From NCBI RefSeq assembly GCF_015477765.1, contig NZ_JADLQQ010000007.1, forward strand, positions 434,001 to 498,000: a stretch of DNA of 64,000 nucleotides, read 5' to 3'. Shown piece by piece: positions 16,762-26,228 of this stretch. Position numbers and translations under genes: made by a program. The DNA comes from Nocardia transvalensis. Lineage in GTDB: Bacteria; Actinomycetota; Actinomycetes; Mycobacteriales; Mycobacteriaceae. Every line of letters starts with the position of its first letter. Position 1 is the first letter of the stretch. The notes beneath the pieces were generated by a model. That model was not told where the DNA came from. It saw only the letters and a program-made list of their open reading frames with translations, and searched no databases.

Positions 16762-18090
16762 GTGCTGGTGATTCGACGCGCGAAAGGATTCGGTCCCGTT
16801 ACCGCGTTCGCACTCGCCGCCGCGGCCGTGCTGTCGCTCGGCGGGGTCGCGCCGGCCCGGGCCGCCGACGGCGGGGTGCCGCCGATGGGAGACGGCTTCC
16901 TGTGGGGTGTGGCCTCCTCGGGTTTCCAGAGCGAGGGCAGCGCACCCGACAGCAACTGGAGCCGATACGCCGCGTCGGGGCGGACCTCCGACGAGTACGG
17001 CAATTCCGTCGACTTCTATCACCGCTATCGCGACGATATCCGGCTCGCGGCCGACCTGGGTGTCAAGGTGTACCGGATCAGCGTCGAGTGGGCGCGGGTG
17101 CAGCCGCAGCCGGGCGTCTGGGACGAACAGGGATTCGCCTTCTACGACAATGTGATCGGCGCGATCCGCGAGGCCGGCATGCGGCCGATGATCACCCTGG
17201 ACCACTGGGTGTTCCCCGCGTGGGAGCTCGATCGCGGGGCCTGGTCCAATCCCGGCATGGTCGACGACTGGGTGGCCAACGCGCGCCGCGTGGTGGACCG
17301 CTACGCCGGGGACGATCCGCTGTGGGTCACCTTCAACGAGCCCACCCTCGGCCCGCCGACCTACGTCGTCCAGGGGAATCTGCCCGCGTGGCAGGCGGGA
17401 ATCGCGCTGGACCGGATGGTCACCGCGCACCGCGCCATCTACGACTACATCCATTCCCGCCAGCCCGGCGCCATGGTCACCAGCAACCTGTCCTACACAC
17501 CCGGATACGAAAGCCTCGCCGCGCTGCCGTTCGAGAACCGGGTCGCCGACAAGCTCGACTACATCGGCATCGACTACTACTACGGCAGCCTCCCGTCGCC
17601 GGTCGATGCGCTCACCGCCAATACGCCCTGGGCCAATCCGCTGCAGCCGGAGGGGATCTACTACGCCCTGCGCCACTACGCGCGGCAATTCCCGGGCCGC
17701 CCGCTCTACATCGTGGAGAACGGGATGCCCACCCAGGACGGCAAGCCCCGCGACGACGGCTGGACCCGCGCCGACAACCTGCGCGACACCATCTACTGGT
17801 TGCAGCGTGCCAAGGCCGACGGCATGAACGTCATGGGCTACAACTACTGGAGCATCACCGACAACTACGAATGGGGTTCCTACACCCCACGTTTCGGCCT
17901 CTACACGGTCAACGTGAAAACCGACCCCACCCTCACCCGTCACCCCACCGACGCCGTCCCCGCCTACCGCGACATCGTCACCAACAACGGCGTCCCCGCC
18001 GACTACCACCCCACCCGCCCCACCACCCCCTGCTCCATCGTCGACCCCCCGTCGAGCTGCCTCGAACCGGTCCCCTCACCCACCCGCTGA
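16762..18090 (+). CDS. secreted glycoside hydrolase family 1 (beta-glycosidase)
   Basis: 442 residues with a signal peptide (cleavage near ARA-AD, residue 34-35) and a complete GH1 barrel. The acid/base glutamate is E193 in TFNEPTLGP and the nucleophile is E319 in YIVENGMP; FLWGVASSGFQSEG supplies the -1 subsite. GH1 enzymes hydrolyse beta-linked glucosides or galactosides with retention, here outside the cell. The tail (about 400-442) is Pro/Thr/Ser-rich. GTG 16762 follows GGAAAGG closely, so GTG 16768 may be the true start. Confidence 0.88.
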   Translation: MLVIRRAKGFGPVTAFALAAAAVLSLGGVAPARAADGGVPPMGDGFLWGVASSGFQSEGSAPDSNWSRYAASGRTSDEYGNSVDFYHRYRDDIRLAADLGVKVYRISVEWARVQPQPGVWDEQGFAFYDNVIGAIREAGMRPMITLDHWVFPAWELDRGAWSNPGMVDDWVANARRVVDRYAGDDPLWVTFNEPTLGPPTYVVQGNLPAWQAGIALDRMVTAHRAIYDYIHSRQPGAMVTSNLSYTPGYESLAALPFENRVADKLDYIGIDYYYGSLPSPVDALTANTPWANPLQPEGIYYALRHYARQFPGRPLYIVENGMPTQDGKPRDDGWTRADNLRDTIYWLQRAKADGMNVMGYNYWSITDNYEWGSYTPRFGLYTVNVKTDPTLTRHPTDAVPAYRDIVTNNGVPADYHPTRPTTPCSIVDPPSSCLEPVPSPTR

Positions 18091-18154
18091 CCGTCGCCCT
18101 GCTGTCGGTTCGCCGGGGCGTCCGGCACCGGCCGCAGGATCGACCTCAGGCTGT

Positions 18155-18240
18155 CCCTGCGCTTGATCCGGTGGGACAGCCGACTCTGCGACAGCAGCGC
18201 GGCTTCGACGAGTTGGCCCTGATTGTCGGCTACGGTCGAT
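18155..18240 (-). pseudogene. remnant of a MarR-family regulator
   Basis: On the minus strand the frame reads GQLVEAALLSQSRLSHRIKR, which matches the recognition-helix region of MarR repressors. No flanking part of such a gene survives on either side. It is a fragment of about 27 codons with no plausible start or stop of its own. Confidence 0.5.
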
Positions 18241-18249
18241 CGAGGACAA

Positions 18250-18553
18250 CAGCCTCCAACCTCTACTGGGAGGCATGGACGCACGGCGAACTCATGGCAC
18301 CCGGCGGTGACTGCCTGCCGGTGGGTCTCCGGCTGGGTGATTCACGCCGCGGGTGGCAGCGCGGGGCCTACGAGCTGATGTACCCGCACACCGTCGGCGG
18401 CTACATCGGCGACGACGACCTCGACGAGGGTCTGTACGGCCGCGACCTGTACGCCAGCTACTACGGCGACCACTTCCGCGGCTTCAGGCGATCAAGCGAA
18501 AGTACGCCCCGGACAACATCTTCCACAACGCCATGAGCATCCCTCCCCGGTAA
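18250..18553 (+). pseudogene. C-terminal remnant of a berberine-bridge-type FAD oxidoreductase
   Basis: One frame reads LYGRDLYASYYGDHF and the next frame continues LQAIKRKYAPDNIFHNAMS, the canonical end of BBE-domain FAD oxidases. A single missing base near 18474-18476 explains the switch, because restoring one C gives the expected FPRLQAIKR. The FAD-binding N-terminal 350 or so residues are absent. Confidence 0.7.
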
Positions 18554-18580
18554 GCCCGCAGTCCGCGCCTGCCAGGTGGT

Positions 18581-20110
18581 TCAGTCGGTGGTGACGAGGG
18601 CGTGGGCCGAGCCGAACCAGCGGGTGAGGGCCTCGAGGAGACCCTCGGTGGTGGGTTCGGTGGTGGCCCACGCTACGTAGCCGTCGGGGCGGATCAGGAG
18701 GGCGGCGGCGGGTGCGTCGGGGGTGGGGGCGATCATGGTGTCGACGCGGTCGGACCAGGCGGGGGCCGGGGTGGTGAGGTGGCCGGTGAGGTCGAGGAGG
18801 AGCGGGCGGGCCGGGCGGAGGAGTTCGGCGATTCGGGTGGGGCCGTCGGGAGTGTGGATGGTGAAGTCCGGGACGAGATGTCCGGCAAGGGGGTGGTCGC
18901 AGCCGGTGTCGTAGCGGATGTCCGCGCCGGCCAAGAGGTGGGCGACGTGATCGACCGCGGCGGGAAGGTGGAGTAGTTCGCCGAATACCTGGCGGAGGGC
19001 ACCGACCTCCGGGCCCGGTGCCATGAGGGCGCTCTGGGCCATGGAGTGCATCATCACCCGCTCGGCGGCCGGGCGGCGTTCGGATTCGTAGGTGTCGAGC
19101 AGGTTCGGCGGTGCCCAGCCCTGCACGTGCGCGGCGAGCTTCCAGCCCAGGTTGAGCGCGTCCTGCATGCCGAGATTCAGGCCGGGGCCGCCGATCGCGG
19201 AGTGGACGTGGGCCGCGTCGCCGACCAGCAGCACTCGACCGTCACGGTAGCGGTCCGCGACGCGCGTGTTCTGGCCGACATACCGGAGCATCCGATGCGG
19301 TCCGGGCCAGGTCGGCCGCCGCAACGCCAGTTCGACACCCAGGACGCGGGTAACGCTGTCGCACAGTTCATCCCAGGTCATTTCGACACTGTCGTCGATG
19401 GCGTCGACGCCGTACTCCATGGTGGCGACATGCGGGCGGCCCGGCTGGAATTCCGCCAGCACGAACATGCCGCGTCCGGTCCAGTTGTGCCCCCAGGAGA
19501 TGCGGCCGTAACCGGGCAGCTCATATCCGCCGTCGTCGGTGCGCACCAGATCGGGAACCTCCGCGGCACCGATCCGGGAGATGCGATCGGCTGCGGTGAA
19601 GCCGGGGAAGCCGATTCCGGATCGCTTGCGCACCAGGCTCTTGCCGCCGTCGGCGCCGACCAGGAACCGGGCGGCGAGCCGATAGTCGCCCGTCGGTCCG
19701 GTCACGGTGGCAGTCACCGCGTCCGCGTCCTGGGCGAAGTCGGTGAGCGCATGGCCCCAGCGCACCTCGATGCCGAGTTCCTGTGCCCGCGCGGCCAGCA
19801 GGCGGGTGAGTTCGGGCTGGGGAATCAGCCACGCGTACATCGGATTGTGCGCCAGCACAGTGAAATCCATGTGCAGCCCGCTGAAGATGTAGGCGGGCAA
19901 CGGACGCGGCGGCTCGCCGGGATACAAGCCGCGCATATCCAACGATCGCACGATCTGGCCGACCATGCCGTTGGCCTTCGGTGTGGTGCTCGGAGCGGGC
20001 GAGGCCTCCAGAACGACCGGCCGCGCGCCCGCGAGAGTGAGCTCGATGGCGAGCAGCAGCCCGTTCGGACCGGCACCGGAAATGACGACATCGGTACGTG
20101 TTTCGGACAT
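18581..20110 (-). CDS. FAD-dependent aromatic monooxygenase (class A, PCP/Rox-like)
   Basis: 509 residues with all three class A flavoprotein hydroxylase motifs: GAGPNG near residue 13, the DG motif in FLVGADGGKSLVRK (near 155), and the GD motif in VLLVGDAAHVHSAIGGPGLN (near 280). A thioredoxin-like C-terminal tail follows. Such enzymes hydroxylate aromatic or polyketide substrates using NAD(P)H and O2; relatives inactivate rifamycins or tetracyclines. ATG 20110 is chosen over an upstream frame because it begins at the Rossmann strand. It lies downstream of a TetR on the same strand. Confidence 0.85.
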   Translation of the reverse strand: MSETRTDVVISGAGPNGLLLAIELTLAGARPVVLEASPAPSTTPKANGMVGQIVRSLDMRGLYPGEPPRPLPAYIFSGLHMDFTVLAHNPMYAWLIPQPELTRLLAARAQELGIEVRWGHALTDFAQDADAVTATVTGPTGDYRLAARFLVGADGGKSLVRKRSGIGFPGFTAADRISRIGAAEVPDLVRTDDGGYELPGYGRISWGHNWTGRGMFVLAEFQPGRPHVATMEYGVDAIDDSVEMTWDELCDSVTRVLGVELALRRPTWPGPHRMLRYVGQNTRVADRYRDGRVLLVGDAAHVHSAIGGPGLNLGMQDALNLGWKLAAHVQGWAPPNLLDTYESERRPAAERVMMHSMAQSALMAPGPEVGALRQVFGELLHLPAAVDHVAHLLAGADIRYDTGCDHPLAGHLVPDFTIHTPDGPTRIAELLRPARPLLLDLTGHLTTPAPAWSDRVDTMIAPTPDAPAAALLIRPDGYVAWATTEPTTEGLLEALTRWFGSAHALVTTD

Positions 20111-20214
20111 GGCTAGGTAAACCCCTTGTCGTGGTGGGTGTTCGGTAATCGAAGGTCGCGCCGGATCTCGGTAACGACGAGACAACCCCAGGGACGGATC
20201 GGGCCCCCGGGAGA

Positions 20215-20835
20215 TCAGCGAATAGTTCGCGGGTCCGGCAGCCCTGCCGCGATAGCGGAAAACGCTTGGCGCAGAATGGTTGTGATGATCACAGGAGGAT
20301 CGGCTCGCACATAGATCTCGAAGGTGGCCTGATAGGCGGCGAAGAGTGCACCCGCCACGAGCCTGGGGTACAGGTCCCGATCCGGATCGGTGCCGGTACG
20401 TTCGGCGATCGCCGCGACCAGATCGTCGGAGATCCCGCGGTTGAGGGCGGCCTGCATCTCGGGAATGTCGAACAGCTTCCGGCTCTCCCGCATCTGCTCC
20501 CGGGTCGGCGGGCCGAATTGCACACCGTCGGCCTCCAGCGGCTCCAGCACGGCCGCCGTGACGGCATCCCAGATCGGTTCCTCGGCCGGACGGGCCCGCA
20601 GCGCATCGATCGTGCGCTGCATCCGCTCGAGCTGCCGGTAGGCCAGCGCCTCGTACTTGCTGGCGAAGTAGTTGTTGAACGTGCGGACCGACACCCCCGC
20701 GCGGGCCGCGATGTCCTCACGGACCACATTCTCGATCCCCTTCTCGAACATCAGCCACAGCGCGGCGTCGCTGAGCGCCTTACGGGTATCGAGCTTCTTG
20801 CGTTCCCGCAGTCCGAGGACGGGTTCGTCGGCCAT
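20215..20835 (-). CDS. TetR family regulator of the adjacent FAD monooxygenase
   Basis: 206 residues with an N-terminal HTH (IAARAGVSVRTFNNYFASK at about 43-61) and a C-terminal domain of the kind seen in actinomycete monooxygenase-linked regulators. It precedes the monooxygenase by 104 nt on the same strand, so the two are probably co-transcribed. Two identical-type operators lie directly upstream. A CAGGCT element 6 nt before the ATG suggests a leaderless mRNA overlapped by the operator region. Confidence 0.85.
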   Translation of the reverse strand: MADEPVLGLRERKKLDTRKALSDAALWLMFEKGIENVVREDIAARAGVSVRTFNNYFASKYEALAYRQLERMQRTIDALRARPAEEPIWDAVTAAVLEPLEADGVQFGPPTREQMRESRKLFDIPEMQAALNRGISDDLVAAIAERTGTDPDRDLYPRLVAGALFAAYQATFEIYVRADPPVIITTILRQAFSAIAAGLPDPRTIR

Positions 20836-20855
20836 GCACCCAGCCTGACAGAAAC

Positions 20856-20904
20856 TTGCCTACTGGGCAAGAGTTCCCGATGGGAAAAATTGCCCGATAG
20901 GCAA
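20856..20904 (-). promoter_or_regulatory. two TetR operators, TTGCC-N5-GGCAA
   Basis: TTGCC-TACTG-GGCAA (20856-20870) and TTGCC-CGATA-GGCAA (20890-20904) are perfect inverted repeats with the same arms and start 34 bp apart, upstream of the TetR start. Autoregulation by this TetR, with effects on the downstream monooxygenase, is the simplest reading. Confidence 0.75.
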
Positions 20905-20919
20905 ATGGTTGGCCTCGCG

Positions 20920-22383
20920 TCAGGCCACGACGGTGGCTCGCATCTCCCGCCGAGGGCTGGAAGGCGCTGCCGCCGTGGCGAATTCACCGGTCGCCGCCAC
21001 CGTGCGCAGCACCGTCCGCAGGCGCTCGATGTACTGCTCGACCGAACCGTGCGCCTGCGGGGTGTCCGGGAACGACACGGTGACATGCACCCGGTCGGCC
21101 TCGCGGTGGAACGACAGCGGCGAGGGCCGGTCGGTGGGCGAGGTCGAGCACAGCCCGTGAATGCCGTGCAGTCCCGGCAGCGACTGTTCCAGCATCGCCC
21201 CCGAGATCGGCCGCGCATCCATATACGACACCCACGGCCAGTTCCGCACGCACGGCAGCTCGCGCCCGGCCAGTTCGGCGGCGCGCGGCAGCGCGGCGAA
21301 CAGCGGAACTCCGCTGAGCGGCTTGATGTCGTGCAGGGCGGTGCGCGCCCGCGCGACGAGTTCGGTGAACCGCGCCGCCACGCCGACGTGGAAGACGATC
21401 GGCATCAGATTGACGAACCACCCCTGGGTGAACTGGAACTTCGGGGTGTTGCGCGTGCCGACCATGTTGAATCCCGCGTACCGCGTGCGCCCGGCCAGTT
21501 CGAGTTCGGTGAGCGCGATGGCGGCGTAGATCCCGGAGGCGAACGAACCGCCCGCCGCCGCGCACGCCCGGGTGAACGCGTCGCATTCGGCGCCGGTCAG
21601 CAGGTCGTAACGCATCCCGATACTCTCGGCCGACGCGCCCGGCTCGAGCCCGAGATCCCAAGGGAGGGGCCGGATGTGGTCGATGTTGTCGGCGAGAATG
21701 CGGGCCAGCTGCTCCAGTTCCGAGGGCTGCCGCTCGGCGGTGGCCCGCTCGTGGCGCGCGTAGTCGGAGTAGCCGCCGACCGGCGCCAGCGTCGGCGCGG
21801 TGCCCGCGAGATAGGAGGTGTAGAGCTGATGGATCTCGAAGATCGCGGCCACCTGCGAGGTGCCGTCGGAGAATGCGTGATCGATGCTGACGTAGACGGT
21901 GAAGCCGTCCGCACCGTGGTCGATCGCACCGAGGGCGAAGGCGGGCCAGGTGGCCGGGTCCGGCGCCCGCAGTCGGTCGTCGATCCGGTCGCGCAACGCC
22001 TCGCCGGAGGCGAAGCTGCCCACGGAGACGATGTCCAGATCCACCCAGGCGGGGTCGAGGATGCGGCAGCTCGCCGACCGCTCGGTGGCCTCGGCGACCA
22101 GCCAGCTGCGCAGCCCGTCGTGGCGGCGCAGGAACTGGATGAACGTGCGGCGCAGCGCCTGGCGGTCCAGCGGTTCGGCGATGGTGAAGCACATCGACAG
22201 CTCGGTCCGGGCCGGGTGCCGCGCATCCACCGACCGATGTCGCAGCTGGAACTCCTGGATGTAGGAGGGGGCCACCGGAGCCGGATCGGCGGCGGCCGCG
22301 GCCGCCAGAGCGGTGGCGCTGGGGGTGAATTCGAGCAGCTCACCCGGTTTGGGCAGCCAGTCGGTGAGGCGGATCATGTCCAT
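20920..22383 (-). CDS. condensation-domain acyltransferase (PapA/WS-DGAT-like)
   Basis: 487 residues of the CoA-dependent acyltransferase/condensation fold. The catalytic motif is the DH-x3-DG variant, SIDHAFSDGTSQ, with H169 and D173. A second landmark is FQFTQGWFVNLMP near residue 310. In mycolate actinomycetes such stand-alone enzymes esterify trehalose, diols or polyketide lipids with acyl chains. No polyketide synthase is adjacent here, so the substrate is unknown. ATG 22383 follows AAGGAG at 7-8 nt; an upstream extension is not supported. Confidence 0.75.
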   Translation of the reverse strand: MDMIRLTDWLPKPGELLEFTPSATALAAAAAADPAPVAPSYIQEFQLRHRSVDARHPARTELSMCFTIAEPLDRQALRRTFIQFLRRHDGLRSWLVAEATERSASCRILDPAWVDLDIVSVGSFASGEALRDRIDDRLRAPDPATWPAFALGAIDHGADGFTVYVSIDHAFSDGTSQVAAIFEIHQLYTSYLAGTAPTLAPVGGYSDYARHERATAERQPSELEQLARILADNIDHIRPLPWDLGLEPGASAESIGMRYDLLTGAECDAFTRACAAAGGSFASGIYAAIALTELELAGRTRYAGFNMVGTRNTPKFQFTQGWFVNLMPIVFHVGVAARFTELVARARTALHDIKPLSGVPLFAALPRAAELAGRELPCVRNWPWVSYMDARPISGAMLEQSLPGLHGIHGLCSTSPTDRPSPLSFHREADRVHVTVSFPDTPQAHGSVEQYIERLRTVLRTVAATGEFATAAAPSSPRREMRATVVA

Positions 22384-22913
22384 ATCGGTACTCCTTGTCC
22401 GATGCGTCGGTGGGCGTCGCGGTACTGCGGTCGGGAATGCGACGCCGTGCGACGGGCACGCGGCAGGCGGGATGCTCGGGCGAGAGGGGACACGCAAATG
22501 TCACCGCATGCGGTCGGCAGGGGAATGCCGGCCGGATCGACGAATTTCATGACATCCTTCACGCGTGTATTCAGAAAATCCCGTACGGAAGTGGTTTTCC
22601 GGCTCGAAACGGGAAATCCTCGCCCGCGCCGTGCGGCGCGCGCCCTGGTCGGAAATTCCGGGTGACCTCGTTGTTCTCCGGATGCCGATGACTCTAGGAC
22701 ATCTGACCAGTAAAGGTTACGGCGAGGTCTCGATGGCAGTGCAAGGGGGTGCGTAAAGAAGGCCGCTAATAAGTAGCAAATTTCGGACAGAATGGTTTCC
22801 GCTCGCCGTGGCGGCACTTCGACCAGGGGCAATGCGACAGGCCCGAATGTGGCTACCGTCCCATGCCAAGGGAATTTACTTTTAATTTCCCTGATTTTTA
22901 CACACCGGCCGGA
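22384..22913. other. 530-bp gene-free stretch upstream of the acyltransferase
   Basis: No convincing coding frame or RNA gene is visible. It is less GC-rich than the neighbours, especially at 22680-22910. It must hold the promoter of the minus-strand acyltransferase and the 3' end of the pucR transcript. A weak AGGGAA/TTCCCT inverted repeat lies near 22869-22890. Confidence 0.5.
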
Positions 22914-24107
22914 TCACGGGGCGAATCCGGCCGATTCCAGCCTGCGCGCGATCCGGGCGGCCGACAGGGTCATCGCGTCGGTCGGCCGATGCGGATCCAG
23001 GCCGGTGAGTTCGTGCACCCGGGCCAGTCGATAGGTCACCGTGTTGCGGTGGATGTTCAACAGCCGCGCCGTGGCGAGCTGATTGAAGCCGGTGTCGACG
23101 AACACCGCGAGCGTTTCGGCGAGCAGCGGCTGGCTGTCCAGCGGCGCCAGCACGGTCGCCAGGCCCGGGCGGGCCGGACCACTGGCGGCGACGGTGTATT
23201 CGAACTGCAGATCCTTCCGGCGGCACAGCTGTTCGGGCCGGTCCAGGCAGCGACCCAGTTCGGCGAGCACCCGGGCCTCGGCGAAGACGGCCGGGATCTC
23301 GGCGCGCGTGTGGGCCGCCCCGACACCCACCCAGAACGGGGGCGGCAGATCGGGGACCCGCGCGGGCATCCGGGACGCCAGCGCGGCCGCGGTGGCCGTG
23401 CCGTCGTCGCCGGGCTGCAGCGGGACCAGCGCTGTCCAGCCGCCGCTGTCCAGCCGCAGGAACACTCCGGAGATGGCCTCGATGCAATGGCGCAGCTCGC
23501 TGGTGTCCAGGCCGTGTCGTTCCCGGCCCGGGGCGCTGGTGCTCAGGCGGAACACCGCCACCAGGAACGCATCGGGCACGGTGATCGCCGGCTCGTCGGC
23601 CCACTCCACCGGATCGCGACCGGTCAGCAGGGCGTCGGCGATGCCGCGACGGCGCTCGAGCAGTTCCCAGCGCGGGTCGTGAGCGCGCCGCACGCAGGCG
23701 GTGGCGATGCGCTCGACGATCTGGGTGATGTACTGCAGCAGCGGCAGGGCCGCGTCGACGATCAGCTCGCGTTCGTCGGGGCTGGCCGCCGCCCGCAATC
23801 GGTCGAAGATGTACTCGGCGCCGACCCGGTAGCGGGCCAGCACCTCCTCGAGCGGTTCGCCGTCGCGCACTCGATCCAGGGCCAGCTCGACCAGCTCGCG
23901 GGTGTCCTCGGTGGTGGGCATCTGCCCGTGGCGCAGGAACTCGAAGAACAGCTCGATGTTCAGTTTGACGCCACGCTCGAGACCGGAGGCCACCAGAGGC
24001 CGCGGGATGGTGCGATAGGGCGGCATGGAGTCGGAGAACTCCCGTATCAGCACTCCGGCGCGCTGGTACAAAGCTTCCAGGGCATGATCCCGGTTCGGCG
24101 ATCCCAC
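22914..24107 (-). CDS. PucR/CdaR family transcriptional regulator
   Basis: 397 residues. The N-terminal half is a helical sensory region (VLARYRVGAEYIFDRL near 100), the middle a GGDEF-like domain, and the C-terminal PucR HTH reads LATARLLNIHRNTVTYRLAR (near 350). The family controls purine and other catabolic genes. GTG 24107 is chosen because GGAGGA lies 5-6 nt upstream. It starts 19 nt after the acyl-CoA ligase stop, so the pair forms an operon and may act on lipid activation. Confidence 0.85.
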   Translation of the reverse strand: MGSPNRDHALEALYQRAGVLIREFSDSMPPYRTIPRPLVASGLERGVKLNIELFFEFLRHGQMPTTEDTRELVELALDRVRDGEPLEEVLARYRVGAEYIFDRLRAAASPDERELIVDAALPLLQYITQIVERIATACVRRAHDPRWELLERRRGIADALLTGRDPVEWADEPAITVPDAFLVAVFRLSTSAPGRERHGLDTSELRHCIEAISGVFLRLDSGGWTALVPLQPGDDGTATAAALASRMPARVPDLPPPFWVGVGAAHTRAEIPAVFAEARVLAELGRCLDRPEQLCRRKDLQFEYTVAASGPARPGLATVLAPLDSQPLLAETLAVFVDTGFNQLATARLLNIHRNTVTYRLARVHELTGLDPHRPTDAMTLSAARIARRLESAGFAP

Positions 24108-24126
24108 GGCGTCCTCCGTCCGGGAC

Positions 24127-25938
24127 TTACGGCGTGTACAGCGATTCGATGGTATCGGCATATGCGGCGGCGATGGGTTTACGCCGTAGCTTGCCGGTGG
24201 CGGTGAGGCAGTCGCTGCCGGGCGTCCAGACATCCGGCAGCACCGCGTACTTCTTGATCTGCTCGACCCGCGACAGCTTGGCGTTGGCGGCCGCGATGCC
24301 CTCCTCGATGCTGGCGAGCACCCGCGGATCCTTCGCCAGGGCGGCGATATCGCGGTCGGGGAGCTGATTGCGTTCGGCGAAGGTGGCGGCCAGATCGGGG
24401 TCCAGGCAGATCAGCGCGGTGTTGAACGGGCGCCCCTCGCCGATGACCGCGACCGTTCCGGCCAGGGGCGTGTTCTCGGTGACCATGTTCTCGATATTGG
24501 TCGGCGACATGTTCTTTCCTGCCGCGTTGATGATCAATTCCTTCTTGCGGTCGACGATCGTCAGATAGCCCTCGGCGTCGATCTCGCCGATATCGCCGGT
24601 GTGCAGCCAGCCCTCGGAATCGACTGTCTCCGCGGTCTTTTCGGGTTCCTTGCGGTAGCCGTGCATGACCATCTTCCCGCGCACCAGCACCTCGCCGTCG
24701 TCGGCGATCTTCACCTCGGCGCCCGGCAGGGGGGTGCCCACGGAGCCGATCTTGATGCGTTCGGGCCGGTTCAGCGTGGCTCCCGTCGTGCACTCGGTCA
24801 TGCCGTAGCCCTCGCACAACGGCAGGCCCAAACCCAGGAAGAACTCGTGGGTGTCGCGCGGGATGGGCGCGGCACCGCTGACGGCCAGGCGCACCTTGTC
24901 CAGTCCGAGCCGGGCCCGGATGGTGGACAGCACGAGCCGGTCGGCGAGCAGATACTGCAGCCGGTCCAGCGTGCCGAGCGGTCGGCCGTCGGAGACCGCG
25001 CGGGCCCGTTTGCGTCCCGTGTCGATCGCCCAAGCGACCAGGGCGCGGCGCACGGGGCTCGCTTCGGCGGCGAGCCGCTCCTCGAGGGCCGCCTTGACCT
25101 TGACCCAGATGCGCGGGACGCCGAGGAAGACGGTCGGATGCACCTCGGTCAGTGCCTCGGCGACCTGCTTCAGGTCGGGAACCGTGGTGATCTGGCCGCC
25201 CTCGAGCATGTTGAGGTAGTGGGCGAACCAGCGGTTGGCCGCATGCGCGTCCGGCAGATACGACACCACCCGGTCGTCGGGGCCGCCGCCGCCGAATTCC
25301 TCGACGATCCGGACGTTTTCCATGAAGTTGGTATGGGTGAGCTCGACACCCTTCGGCGGCCCGGTGGTACCGGAGGTGTAGACGATGGTCAGCAGATCCT
25401 CCGGATCCACTGCCCGCCAGCTGGATTCGAAATCGAAGTCCGGCGCCTCGGTGGCTTCCACCGTCGCCAGGGCGACCGTGCCGGGGACCTCGGCGTCCAC
25501 GCAGATCACGTGCTCGACCCGATGGCCTTGCGCTGCAGCCTTTTCCACCGCCTCGAGCACGCGCGGGGCGAACTGGGCCTCGCAGATGACCGCCTTGTTC
25601 TCGGCATTGCCGAACTGATAGGCGAGCAGGTCCGGGGGGTTGGTGTTGTAGACCGAGAACGGGGTGGCGCCGGTGTGCAGTATCGCGGTGTCGCAGAGGT
25701 GGAATTCCGGGCGATTGGTCAGCATCAAGGCCACCGTGTCGCCACGCTCGATACCCAGCGCCGCCAGCCCGGTGGCGATGGCGCGGACCCGGGAGCCGTA
25801 CTCACGCCAGGTGATTCGCACCGAGTCGCCGCGGGTTCGCACTGCGACCAGATCGGAATAGCGGGCGACGTTGTTCTGGAATGCCTCGCACATGGTGCGC
25901 GGTCGGATCCGGTCCGTCGCGGCTGTCGAAGAACTCAC
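24127..25938 (-). CDS. long-chain fatty-acid--CoA ligase (FadD15-like)
   Basis: 603 residues of the adenylate-forming family. The P-loop is YTSGTTGPPKGVELTH (near 176), followed by GYGMTECT, the WLHTGDIGEID motif and a C-terminal TATGKLRRKPI with the conserved lysine. It activates fatty acids to acyl-CoA in the cytosol through an acyl-AMP intermediate. GTG 25938 is the start. It heads the operon with pucR and is divergent from the glnA upstream region (522 bp). Confidence 0.9.
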   Translation of the reverse strand: MSSSTAATDRIRPRTMCEAFQNNVARYSDLVAVRTRGDSVRITWREYGSRVRAIATGLAALGIERGDTVALMLTNRPEFHLCDTAILHTGATPFSVYNTNPPDLLAYQFGNAENKAVICEAQFAPRVLEAVEKAAAQGHRVEHVICVDAEVPGTVALATVEATEAPDFDFESSWRAVDPEDLLTIVYTSGTTGPPKGVELTHTNFMENVRIVEEFGGGGPDDRVVSYLPDAHAANRWFAHYLNMLEGGQITTVPDLKQVAEALTEVHPTVFLGVPRIWVKVKAALEERLAAEASPVRRALVAWAIDTGRKRARAVSDGRPLGTLDRLQYLLADRLVLSTIRARLGLDKVRLAVSGAAPIPRDTHEFFLGLGLPLCEGYGMTECTTGATLNRPERIKIGSVGTPLPGAEVKIADDGEVLVRGKMVMHGYRKEPEKTAETVDSEGWLHTGDIGEIDAEGYLTIVDRKKELIINAAGKNMSPTNIENMVTENTPLAGTVAVIGEGRPFNTALICLDPDLAATFAERNQLPDRDIAALAKDPRVLASIEEGIAAANAKLSRVEQIKKYAVLPDVWTPGSDCLTATGKLRRKPIAAAYADTIESLYTP

Positions 25939-26154
25939 AACCTACCTCTGGTTCACGAATGGTCGAGGTCACGACGGTGACCTCGGCGTCACCTCCAGCA
26001 GACCTCAAACGGGGGCGGGCCGCCACCGGCAATCGGGCAGACCGGAGTGTCCCGATTTGTGCACTGTGCACGAGCGGGGAACAGGGGTGTTCGCTGCGAG
26101 CAGTCGATACGGCACCTCGGGGCACCTCCGGATCTGGCCAACGGGCGAAAATGG

Positions 26155-26174
26155 TAATCTCATTTATCAGATTA
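26155..26174. promoter_or_regulatory. AT-rich palindrome upstream of glnA
   Basis: TAATCT-N8-AGATTA, with perfect 6-bp arms, sits in an AT-rich island within the 522-bp stretch 25939-26460. That stretch has no credible gene. It is about 290 bp before the glnA start and could serve either glnA or the divergent fadD. Confidence 0.45.
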
Positions 26175-26213
26175 TGCCTCGATCGATGCCGGTCTGTCAC
26201 GAGCCTGGCAGTG

Positions 26214-26228
26214 ATAGCAGATTGCTAT
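26214..26228. promoter_or_regulatory. second palindrome upstream of glnA
   Basis: ATAGCA-GAT-TGCTAT is a perfect inverted repeat lying 40 bp beyond the first palindrome, again in AT-rich sequence. It does not match the GlnR or AmtR consensus as I know them. Confidence 0.45.

Noticed and set aside
22374-22832. 152-codon minus-strand ORF upstream of the acyltransferase
   Set aside because: Low third-position bias and no motif. The acyltransferase start with AAGGAG lies inside its 3' end in another frame.
26155-26228. AmtR or GlnR operator in front of glnA
   Set aside because: The palindromes do not match the published AmtR (CTAT-N6-ATAG) or GlnR consensus in orientation or spacing, so I report them only as unassigned.
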